Assembly: GCF_021010565.1 (NCBI RefSeq)
Contig: NZ_JAJNAY010000001.1
Coordinates: 972,001-1,036,000, forward strand
Source: Chryseobacterium turcicum
GTDB lineage: Bacteria; Bacteroidota; Bacteroidia; Flavobacteriales; Weeksellaceae
Direction of reading: 5' to 3'
DNA: 64,000 nucleotides
Under the pieces are notes generated by a model that worked only from the letters and a program-made list of their open reading frames with translations, did not search any database and was not told where the DNA came from. How positions within the stretch are numbered: position 1 is the stretch's first letter; every line of letters starts with the position of its first letter. The translations under genes were made by a program, and so were the position numbers. Positions 52,573 to 60,297 of this stretch are shown here, in pieces.

Positions 52573-54216
52573 TTATTTTCCGTTTTCTTTCTTCATTTTA
52601 TTCTGAACTGTTTTAATCAAAAAATAAAACAGCAAAAATCCTAAAGCAAAAATCGAAACTCGCGAAAGGAAATCTCCCGCTCTTACATAGAAAGTTTCAC
52701 CTTCATAAAGATTCACTTTAGCAAAAAGCGCAGTCTGATCGCCATAAAAAGTATCTTCTAAAATTTCACCTTTTGCATTAATATGTGCCGAAATTCCACT
52801 GTTTGCAGATCGTACAATTTCTCTTCGGGTTTCAATCGCTCTTAGTTTTGCATAAGAAAGCAATTGTTTGTGACCTTGGGTGACGCCCCACCAAGAATCA
52901 TTCGTCATAATTCCGAGGAAATTGGCTCCCTTTTTTACATAATCGGTTACAAATTCACCATAAATACTTTCGTAACAGATAATTGGGGCAATTTTTCCTT
53001 TATTGTAAGGGTTTGAAAAAGCAACACGTTCTTTATCGGTTCCCAGCGAAACAACGCTTCCTCCCAAATCAAGCATTACATCGCCCAAAATTGGTTTTAA
53101 AACATTGACATACGGGAAAATTTCAGCTCCAGGAACGAGTTTTCCTTTATGATAAACTTCCACTTTTTGATTCGGAATAATCTGCACTGCCGAATTGTAG
53201 CTTTCTACCCAAACTCTGTCATTGATAGGGTAGGCGTCTTTTGGTAAATTATTTTTATCTAAAAAATATTTGTGAGAAGAAATTCCTGTTGTAAAAACAG
53301 ACCCTGGATGTTTAGCAAGAAAAGCTTTTACATTGTTGAGCAATTCACTTTTTTCAAAAGCCGTTTCTGAAATAGAACCTCTTCCCGGAATTGCAGTTTC
53401 CGGAGCGATGTAATAATCAATTTTTCCTTTGGTATTGTTTTCAGCGAGCTCTAAAAGCTCTTTCTGGATGGTAATGCTGTCTTTAGAATATTTTTCCCCA
53501 TAAGGATCAAGGTCAGGCTGCAACATTAAAACACTGACTTCACCAATCGGTTTTTCATTAAATTGATTAAATTTTATCAATGAAATAATCATCGGAAGAC
53601 CAATTAATAGTGCAGTTGCCGAAATATTTATGATTAAATCTTTTCTTTTCCTTCCTGCTTGCCAAATTCTGATGGTATAGAATATCAATAAATTAACAAT
53701 CAAAATCCAGAAACTTCCGCCGGTTGCACCCAACGTATCATACCATTGTATCAGTTTTGGATAATCTGAAAAAGCATTTCCCAGATTCAGCCAAGGCCAG
53801 GTTAGTTCCCAATTCAGATGAAATTTTTCAAAACTCATCCAGATTGCTACCAAAAAAGCCATTCCCCAATACGTCCCCTGAGCATTTTTATACCAATGAT
53901 AGCATTGAAAAACAAGAGAATATAAAAGAGAATTAACCAAAACAGGAAATACAACGGCAAGCAGCGAATGACTTCCATCCGGATTTTTTGCGCCATACAG
54001 CCAACCTGTTGTTACAATATTCCAAATTACAAAACATAGATAAGAAAGACCAAAAACGACCCAGCTTTTTCTTTTGTATTTTGAAAATTTAGAAACATCG
54101 TGTTCCATCATTAAAAGCGGAACGAGGGCAAAGAATATAAAAAACGGAACTCCGTAAGTCGGCCACGAAACCGAGAGCAACATCGCTGAAATGAGCGTAA
54201 GTAAGACGTATTTCAT
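52573..54216 (-). CDS. lnt: Apolipoprotein N-acyltransferase
   Basis: 547 residues. Eight or so membrane helices in the first ~215 and near the C-terminus flank a nitrilase-like domain with the catalytic triad: Glu in YIAPETAIPGRGS, Lys in YHKGKLVPGAE and Cys in APIICYESIYGE. It adds the third acyl chain to lipoproteins at the inner membrane, needed for many outer-membrane lipoproteins such as those in this window. A -7 box (TAAATTTG, 54234-54241) lies 17 bases upstream. Confidence 0.95.
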   Translation of the reverse strand: MKYVLLTLISAMLLSVSWPTYGVPFFIFFALVPLLMMEHDVSKFSKYKRKSWVVFGLSYLCFVIWNIVTTGWLYGAKNPDGSHSLLAVVFPVLVNSLLYSLVFQCYHWYKNAQGTYWGMAFLVAIWMSFEKFHLNWELTWPWLNLGNAFSDYPKLIQWYDTLGATGGSFWILIVNLLIFYTIRIWQAGRKRKDLIINISATALLIGLPMIISLIKFNQFNEKPIGEVSVLMLQPDLDPYGEKYSKDSITIQKELLELAENNTKGKIDYYIAPETAIPGRGSISETAFEKSELLNNVKAFLAKHPGSVFTTGISSHKYFLDKNNLPKDAYPINDRVWVESYNSAVQIIPNQKVEVYHKGKLVPGAEIFPYVNVLKPILGDVMLDLGGSVVSLGTDKERVAFSNPYNKGKIAPIICYESIYGEFVTDYVKKGANFLGIMTNDSWWGVTQGHKQLLSYAKLRAIETRREIVRSANSGISAHINAKGEILEDTFYGDQTALFAKVNLYEGETFYVRAGDFLSRVSIFALGFLLFYFLIKTVQNKMKKENGK

Positions 54217-54233
54217 TAAATTAGTTTAACACA

Positions 54234-54241
54234 CAAATTTA
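54234..54241 (-). promoter_or_regulatory. -7 promoter element of lnt (TAAATTTG)
   Basis: Perfect TAnnTTTG on the minus strand, back to back with the box at 54258-54265 for the divergent gene. Confidence 0.6.
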
Positions 54242-54257
54242 ATGCTTTTGAAATGAA

Positions 54258-54265
54258 TAACTTTG
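54258..54265 (+). promoter_or_regulatory. -7 promoter element of the VanZ-like gene (TAACTTTG)
   Basis: Perfect TAnnTTTG, three bases before the ATG at 54269. The open frame from the TTG at 54263 would start inside this box. Confidence 0.7.
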
Positions 54266-54268
54266 CAA

Positions 54269-54697
54269 ATGATGTTAAAGAAATTTTATAAAATTATCAT
54301 TCTTCCTTTTACGGTATTTCTTCTCTATTTAATGTTTTTTGGAATGGGAAGAATGCAGTTTGAGGATCATATTGTAAGAATTAAGCCAATTATTTCAACA
54401 GTTTGGTTTATTCAAGATACAATAAGTTGGTTTGATATTGTTAAAATTGTCTTGGGAAATGTGGTGATGTTTATTCCCTTTGGTTTTTTAGGTTGGGTTT
54501 TTCCTAAGTTAAATAATTTGAAAAGTCTCATCATAACTTTTGTTTCCACCATTGTGATTATAGAAGCACTGCAGTATTTTTCAAGATTAGGAGTTTTTGA
54601 TGTTGATGATGTTATTCTGAATACGTTTGGTGTTTTTTTAGGATGGCAAATGAAAAGAATGCTTGAAACTAAATTTAGGAAATTTGTAGTTGAATAA
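54269..54697 (+). CDS. VanZ family membrane protein
   Basis: 142 residues from the ATG at 54269. Four membrane segments are seen, with the VanZ core FDIVKIVLGNVVMFIPFGFLGWVFPKL, ISFVSTIVIIEALQYFSRLGVFDVDDVILNTFGVFLGWQ-like sequence (Asp-Val-Asp-Asp and Asn-Thr-x-Gly are conserved in the family). VanZ-like proteins in Gram-negatives have no known resistance role. The start is only three bases from the promoter box, so the transcript would be leaderless. Divergent from lnt. Confidence 0.9.
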   Translation: MMLKKFYKIIILPFTVFLLYLMFFGMGRMQFEDHIVRIKPIISTVWFIQDTISWFDIVKIVLGNVVMFIPFGFLGWVFPKLNNLKSLIITFVSTIVIIEALQYFSRLGVFDVDDVILNTFGVFLGWQMKRMLETKFRKFVVE

Positions 54698-54710
54698 TTT
54701 AACGTCAAGT

Positions 54711-54730
54711 TTGTCATTCCGCAGGAATCC
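54711..54730 (+). repeat. Partial copy of the TGTCATTC...GGAATC repeat
   Basis: TTGTCATTCCGCAGGAATCC shares TGTCATTC and GGAATC with the element at 19389-19425 (minus strand). Confidence 0.5.
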
Positions 54731-54776
54731 CAATGAGGTTTTTAGAATTGTTTACTTTAAAAAATTTCACAGATTA

Positions 54777-54837
54777 TACAGATTTCGCAGATTTAAAATA
54801 TTCAATAAAATCTGCTTCATCAGCGAAATCTGCGTGC
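54777..54837. repeat. Hairpin F between the VanZ-like gene and proC
   Basis: Arms ACAGATTTCGCAGATTT (54777-54796) and AAATCTGC...GCGAAATCTG (54808-54834) pair in a compact stem. It is similar in style to the other intergenic hairpins. Confidence 0.65.
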
Positions 54838-54852
54838 GACCATATTTTAAAT

Positions 54853-55656
54853 TTAACCATTCAATTCTTTAGCGCGTTTTTCAGCATTCAAAATTCCTTG
54901 TTGCAGAATTTTTTTGAAATCATTTTCTTCAAAGGTTTTCAATGCGGCTTCGGTTGTTCCACCTTTTGAGGCTACATCTTTTATCAAGTCTTCAAGACTT
55001 TTATCAGAATTATTGATGAGATGATAAGCACCCAACATGGTTTGTTTTACAAAAAGTTTAGAAAGATTTTCATCGATTCCCATTGCTGTTCCGGCTTTAA
55101 TCATCGCATCTACAATATAATAAAAATAGGCAGGTCCGCTTCCTGAAAGGGCAGTAACTCCATCGAGTAAATCTTCATTTTCCAAATAGACCGATCTTCC
55201 GGTGCTGTTTAGAAGTCTTTCGATATTCATGAGTTGATGAAAAGAAATACCTTCTGCAGAAGTGTAACCTGTAATTCCCATTCCTAAAAGAGTAGGAGCG
55301 TTAGGCATGGCTCTTACAACGAATTTATGATTGAGTAAAGTCTGGATTTTTTCAATTTTAATTCCCGCCATAATCGATAATATCATCTGATTTTCATTTA
55401 AAGAAAACTGAAAACTTTCCGCTGCTTTTTGAAAATCCTGAGGTTTTACAGCAATGATGATAAGATCGGCATCCAAATTTTTCACGTCTTCAAACACAGA
55501 AATTTGGGATTTGGGAAACTCTTCTTTTATTTTTAAAACGTTCGATTGGCTTCTTGTAATAAGGTGTAGGTTTTCAGGTTTGATGAGGTCATATTTCAAA
55601 AAAGATTTTGAAAAAGATAAACCCATATTTCCGGCTCCGATGATGGCGATTTTCAT
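54853..55656 (-). CDS. proC: Pyrroline-5-carboxylate reductase
   Basis: 267 residues. The Rossmann start IAIIGAGNMGLSFSKSF, IIIAVKPQDF, VVRAMPNAPTLLGMGITGY and the C-terminal LSGSGPAYFYYIVDAMIKAGTAMG and DVASKGGTTEAALKTFEE are diagnostic. It reduces pyrroline-5-carboxylate to proline with NAD(P)H. Length and motifs are complete. It lies 15 bases after the unknown gene at 55672 in the same direction. Confidence 0.96.
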   Translation of the reverse strand: MKIAIIGAGNMGLSFSKSFLKYDLIKPENLHLITRSQSNVLKIKEEFPKSQISVFEDVKNLDADLIIIAVKPQDFQKAAESFQFSLNENQMILSIMAGIKIEKIQTLLNHKFVVRAMPNAPTLLGMGITGYTSAEGISFHQLMNIERLLNSTGRSVYLENEDLLDGVTALSGSGPAYFYYIVDAMIKAGTAMGIDENLSKLFVKQTMLGAYHLINNSDKSLEDLIKDVASKGGTTEAALKTFEENDFKKILQQGILNAEKRAKELNG

Positions 55657-55671
55657 ATTTGTGTTGGTTGT

Positions 55672-56241
55672 TTATTCGATTAAATATTTTCTGAATGTCA
55701 AAGAATAAAGGTCATTAAAAGTTATGAAATTAATGTTTTTAAATAGAATTTTGTCAGGTGTTTTTTCAATTTTTCCGGTAGCATCATAATTTTTAATGAC
55801 TACTGATTTTTCATTTATTTCTAAAATTTCACCAATTGAAAATAAATTTTTCTTTTTTGTGGAACTTTCGATAATGCAGTGGAATTTTTGCTTTTTTAGA
55901 GATTTAAATAATAATTCGAAATTCTTTAATGAAGTATTATTGGTAATTTTTTGATTAAATTTTATCAAACCTTCTTCTGAAAATATTTTCTCAGAAGTTT
56001 TTTCAAACTTTTTGTGACGGGTTCCTTCAATTCTGTTGTAAGGAATAATTTTTATTCCATCTAAAGTAAAATTATGAGATTCCTGAATCATCAAAAAATG
56101 ATCTGAAATATTCAGAATGAAGCCTGATGTGAGTTTTTCAGGACATTGTTCGGAGAAGTAAACTTTTACGTAATGCGTTTTATTAATATGATTCTGAATC
56201 GTTTGTTTTAACTCTTTATCAGAAGATTTTTTACCAGCCAT
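55672..56241 (-). CDS. Uncharacterised cytoplasmic protein
   Basis: 189 residues, no signal or membrane segment, rich in Lys (start MAGKKSSDKELKQTIQNHIN). Two similar halves are suggested, each with an alternating beta-strand pattern (SGFILNISDHFLMIQESHNF, and FSIGEILEINEKSVVIKNYD). This could be Sm-like or SH3-like barrels, but no family was recognised. It lies just upstream of proC, likely co-transcribed. The function is unknown. Confidence 0.7.
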   Translation of the reverse strand: MAGKKSSDKELKQTIQNHINKTHYVKVYFSEQCPEKLTSGFILNISDHFLMIQESHNFTLDGIKIIPYNRIEGTRHKKFEKTSEKIFSEEGLIKFNQKITNNTSLKNFELLFKSLKKQKFHCIIESSTKKKNLFSIGEILEINEKSVVIKNYDATGKIEKTPDKILFKNINFITFNDLYSLTFRKYLIE

Positions 56242-56318
56242 AGCTTTTTAGAAAATTTGAACTAAAATAAGCTATTCTGTTAAAACGAACGAAGAATTGG
56301 TTTTAAAAAGAAATTAAT

Positions 56319-57467
56319 TTATTCCACAGGAAACTCCGGTCTTCTCATTTTATATTTTGTACCTGAGAGAGATTCAAGGAAAGAAACCAAAGCTTTTATT
56401 TCTTCTTTATTTAGATCTAATTTCTGCAATAAAGGATCTGTAGACGGATGAAGCGGATCTGCCAATTTTTTCTCTGCGTTTGGGTCTAGTTGGTGCATTC
56501 CGCTGTTGTACATATTGACAACGCCTTCTAGGTCATCAAAAAGACCGTTATGCATCCAAGGTTGAGTTAATGCTAAATCTCTTAATTGTGGAGTTTTAAA
56601 TTTACCTACGTCTTCTGCTTTTTTGGTGATATTGTACAAGCCAAGATCTTCATATTTTCTTTTGTAATACGTTAAACCAATATTATGGAAAGATTCGTCA
56701 GTCAAATATTTTCCGCTGTGGCAATTCATACAACGTGCTTTGGTACGGAAAATATGCATCCCGTAGATTTCTTCGTCAGTTAACGAACTGTATTTTCCTT
56801 CCAAAAATTTATCAAAACGACTAGGCTGGCTTTTGATGGTTTTCTGAAAATCGGCAATAGCTTTTACAATTTTATCGTAGGTTACTTTTTCGGTTCCGTA
56901 CGCGTTTTTGAAAAGCGGTTTGTATCCTTTTATATTTTGGATTTTTGCAGGCAGTGTTTTCACATCCATTGCCATTTCGTGGTGCGCTCCAAGTGGTCCG
57001 GAAGCTTGCTCTTCAAGAGTTTTTGCTCTTCCGTCCCAGAAAAAAGAAGTTCTTTCGGCAATATTGTAAAGAGAGATGGTATTTCTGTTTCCTAAAAGAT
57101 GATCGTTTCCAACGGCAACACGTCTTCGGTCTTGCCATCCCATTTCGGGGTCGTGGCAAGTGCTGCATGAAATCTGATTGGATTTTGATAATTTAGGATC
57201 GAAAAAAAGCATTTTCCCTAAAATAACATTCGGTTTATCCTGTTCTGTGAAATAAGCAGAATCTGTTTTAATAGCGGCAAATTCCTGCCACTTTACACCG
57301 TGATCAATATTCGGTTTTGGCCATTCTACAATCGCCTTTTTGTAACTTTTTACAATATCCTCAATAGATGGATCCTGAATGTTGGAAAGGTCGGTGCTTA
57401 CTTTTGAAGTAAAACTCCACAGAAAAATGATCATTAACCCTAAACCCCAATAAATACCTTTTTTCAT
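56319..57467 (-). CDS. Di-haem cytochrome c peroxidase (CcpA/MauG-like)
   Basis: 382 residues with an N-terminal signal or anchor (7-20). Two CxxCH haem sites: CSTCH (101-105) and CMNCH (246-250), each in one half. The sequence follows the bacterial CCP layout (GKMLFFDPKLSKSNQISC, MGWQDRRRVAVG, TPQLRDLALTQPWMHNGLF). It reduces hydrogen peroxide or oxidises a partner protein in the periplasm. It is the last gene of a four-gene operon with a TonB-dependent receptor, so a redox step in metal or substrate uptake is conceivable. Confidence 0.9.
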   Translation of the reverse strand: MKKGIYWGLGLMIIFLWSFTSKVSTDLSNIQDPSIEDIVKSYKKAIVEWPKPNIDHGVKWQEFAAIKTDSAYFTEQDKPNVILGKMLFFDPKLSKSNQISCSTCHDPEMGWQDRRRVAVGNDHLLGNRNTISLYNIAERTSFFWDGRAKTLEEQASGPLGAHHEMAMDVKTLPAKIQNIKGYKPLFKNAYGTEKVTYDKIVKAIADFQKTIKSQPSRFDKFLEGKYSSLTDEEIYGMHIFRTKARCMNCHSGKYLTDESFHNIGLTYYKRKYEDLGLYNITKKAEDVGKFKTPQLRDLALTQPWMHNGLFDDLEGVVNMYNSGMHQLDPNAEKKLADPLHPSTDPLLQKLDLNKEEIKALVSFLESLSGTKYKMRRPEFPVE

Positions 57468-57468
57468 T

Positions 57469-58998
57469 TTAAAATGTAATTCCTAAACTTGCGCCGACAA
57501 AATTATTGTTTTTTTTCTGAATTTTCTGTGATTGATATTCTGCACTTACAAAAAATGCCGGAAGTTTCTCCAATTTGATGTCATATCTTAAAGACGCTCC
57601 GAAAGTACTGATGTCGCTTGCCTGGAAGTTGTAGTCATGCAATATCCACTCATTAATTTCCTTGCTTTCCATAAGGCTCAATGCATTGATTGACTTATTG
57701 ACCATTCTTTTAGAAAAATAAGGTTGAAATGAAATCGTTTGATTGGTACTAATTGACTGACGGTAATCTGCAGTAAGACCAAAATACGAATATTCAAATT
57801 TCTGCCCTGAATTAGGATAAAGATTTCTTTCTTTAATTTCTTCATACCCAAAAAATGGCGAAGCGCTCACTGTAAAATTATCAGTATTGTACTGATACAA
57901 AACTTTTACTAAGCTTACAAAATTTTCTGAACGGTAAGATTTTCTTTTAAATATTTGTTGGGTAGCATTGGTGTTTGCAGAATATCCAAATTCTGACCCC
58001 GTTCTTACAATAGCTTTGTAGTTGGCTGAAACTCCGATTCTGTGTTTTTCTTTAAGAGTGAAAAACTTTGCTCCTTCTAGCTCAAGATTTTTATTTTCAA
58101 GTTCTGAAATTTCAAAAGTTGTACCTGAGCCACTATCACGATGACTCTTGGTGTTGTTTGAGCGTCCTGCTGAAGCACGAAGGTAAAAGTCTTTTCCTTG
58201 TCGATTGCTTATTTGAGCTCCTCCTTTATAGCCAAACTCCTCAAAAGTTTGGGTAGGATTTACACCACCGCTGAAAAAGTAATTTGAAATACCCAATCCT
58301 ACCATTTGGTAGACAAAAGGTTTTCCTAAAACACTTTGGAAATTTAAAGAACTGTTTTGAGTATATTTATTGAATGATCCAAAAACTCCCAATTCATATT
58401 CTCTGAAAATTGTATAGTTTACTCCTGCATTTACCGATAAATCTGATGTTGTACTTTTTAATCTCGGATCGCGACTGCGGTACCCTAATTGTGCAAGATA
58501 ACTTATTTCACCACCTACAGTCCATTTATTGATTTTCTGAGATAAACCTCCAGCAAAATAGTAGCGTTCCAAATTTAAACTTCCACCGAGAGAGTCTGCG
58601 GTTGTATAGGGTGCAATGCGTTCATAATCTAAATTTTCATTCCATCGGAAAGGTCTTTTTTTCAAATTTTGATAACTTGCATTTCCCCAGACTGTACGAT
58701 TTGGATTGAGTTTTAAAAAAGATTTTGCATTGACAGTTAAACCTTTTTCACCTGCACCAAGCTGCTGGCGATATACTTTTTGATTATCATTATGATAGCC
58801 GACATTAAATTCTGAGAATGAAGAAGAACTATAATCCGACTTATTTGCCGGATTATAGTAAAATTGACTTCTAAAATTTCTTTCGATACTGTATTGATTA
58901 TTGATTTTCTGATAAAGCTGAATGCTGTCCTGCGCTTTTACAGAAAGCGAAGCAAGAGCTATAATCATCAGTGAAAAAGAATGTTTTAAATTGAGCAT
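57469..58998 (-). CDS. DUF6850 family outer-membrane beta-barrel protein
   Basis: 509 residues with a signal peptide (1-22, ending VKAQ). The rest alternates hydrophobic and polar residues with frequent Tyr/Phe at strand ends (NLERYYFAGGLSQKINKWTVGGEISY) and ends in Phe (GASLGITF), typical of an outer-membrane barrel. I assign it to DUF6850 from this profile and from its position after a DUF4876 gene. It lies one base after the peroxidase start on the same strand, so it is tightly co-transcribed. Function unknown. Confidence 0.72.
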   Translation of the reverse strand: MLNLKHSFSLMIIALASLSVKAQDSIQLYQKINNQYSIERNFRSQFYYNPANKSDYSSSSFSEFNVGYHNDNQKVYRQQLGAGEKGLTVNAKSFLKLNPNRTVWGNASYQNLKKRPFRWNENLDYERIAPYTTADSLGGSLNLERYYFAGGLSQKINKWTVGGEISYLAQLGYRSRDPRLKSTTSDLSVNAGVNYTIFREYELGVFGSFNKYTQNSSLNFQSVLGKPFVYQMVGLGISNYFFSGGVNPTQTFEEFGYKGGAQISNRQGKDFYLRASAGRSNNTKSHRDSGSGTTFEISELENKNLELEGAKFFTLKEKHRIGVSANYKAIVRTGSEFGYSANTNATQQIFKRKSYRSENFVSLVKVLYQYNTDNFTVSASPFFGYEEIKERNLYPNSGQKFEYSYFGLTADYRQSISTNQTISFQPYFSKRMVNKSINALSLMESKEINEWILHDYNFQASDISTFGASLRYDIKLEKLPAFFVSAEYQSQKIQKKNNNFVGASLGITF

Positions 58999-59030
58999 AG
59001 TTTTAAGTATTATTCAAATACTAATTTTTA

Positions 59031-60263
59031 TTAATGTTGAATACCGTCTTTTAAACTTGGTACTGCATCTTTGGTAAAATCGTTGGTAGAATTGTTGGTA
59101 TCCATGTAGAGATTTTTACCGTTGGTCATGGTTCCTGCAGTTTTACGCCTTACTGATTTTCCAAAACGATTGGCATCGCTATCGGTGGCTCCAACAGAAG
59201 TCCACCCTGAGTCAATACCTGGAGCAGTTAATGTATGAATGAATTTTGTCGGCACAGAATTGTTTTCAGCATCAATGATCCATGAATTAGGGATGGCATA
59301 AGTACTTTCAGGCTTTACAGCACCAGCACTATTCACATAAGTATAATCGTATTTGTATTTGCTAAGGAAGCTGTCTTTATTTTCTCCAACTGGGAATCTT
59401 GCAATTACATAACTTTCAAAACCTCTGTTGTGAAGGTAAAACATATCGTCAAAACCCATTTTTGTAAAAATGATATCTGCATTTGGTACACTTGGGTTAT
59501 CTACCTGTCCCAAAGATGTGTTTTTTGTTGATGGAAATTCAAAATCTGCGTTGTGCAAATCGTAGGCTGTACTTGTATTCTGTTTGTGATTAATCGCATT
59601 GTCTGCAATCACAATAAAATCTCCCGGCTGTACTGGATATTGGTTTCCGCTTCCAGGCAATACCATTACTCCTTTTACGGGAAAAGATAAATTTTTGTTG
59701 TAAGGAGTTGGGTTTTTGTCATCTGTTGTCAAAAATTCAGACTGTCCGATGATTAATTGGTCCGCAAAAAGAATCTTATTGGTATTGTTAGTAATTTTAA
59801 AATAACGGCTGGAATTGTAATTTTTGTTGTCGGATGTTTTTACCCCTGCGAAAAAAACTTCTTCAATGATAAAATCTTCATGGAATTTTTTTACAAACAA
59901 AGGAATTGTAAGATTTTTAACAGCTGAAGTAACATCTGTTTGTCCGGTACCTGCAGCTCTTACTTCTTCGTTGCTGGCAATTACAACACCGTTTACTGTA
60001 ATTTTATATGAACCATAAGCAACTTCAAAAGAATGCGCATTTTCTTTATTTAGTGTTTTTTTAATTATGGTTTTGGTATTGATTTCCATAATTTCTACCT
60101 CCAAATTGATGTATTCTGTAATATTTTCACCTGTAAAATTAAGTGTCAATACACCGTTTTGTTTTGCGGTTACTCCAAAATCATCATCACTTGAGCATGA
60201 TGTAACGGTAAATCCTGTTGCCATCGCTGCTACTAAGCTTATTAGTATAACTCTTTTTTTCAT
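59031..60263 (-). CDS. DUF4876 surface lipoprotein
   Basis: 410 residues. The lipobox VTSC gives Cys23, directly followed by SSDDDF, an acidic stretch that resembles the flavobacterial lipoprotein export signal for surface display. A beta-rich N-domain (about 30-115) precedes a domain with VEEVFFAGVKTSDNKNYNSS and a long region of DUF4876 pattern (ARFPVGENKDSF, VPTKFIHTLTAPGIDSG). It lies 34 bases downstream of the TonB-dependent receptor gene, a layout typical of a surface binding lipoprotein paired with its receptor. Confidence 0.82.
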   Translation of the reverse strand: MKKRVILISLVAAMATGFTVTSCSSDDDFGVTAKQNGVLTLNFTGENITEYINLEVEIMEINTKTIIKKTLNKENAHSFEVAYGSYKITVNGVVIASNEEVRAAGTGQTDVTSAVKNLTIPLFVKKFHEDFIIEEVFFAGVKTSDNKNYNSSRYFKITNNTNKILFADQLIIGQSEFLTTDDKNPTPYNKNLSFPVKGVMVLPGSGNQYPVQPGDFIVIADNAINHKQNTSTAYDLHNADFEFPSTKNTSLGQVDNPSVPNADIIFTKMGFDDMFYLHNRGFESYVIARFPVGENKDSFLSKYKYDYTYVNSAGAVKPESTYAIPNSWIIDAENNSVPTKFIHTLTAPGIDSGWTSVGATDSDANRFGKSVRRKTAGTMTNGKNLYMDTNNSTNDFTKDAVPSLKDGIQH

Positions 60264-60297
60264 GTCGTTTTCTATTTGCTATGTATTACTATTTATT

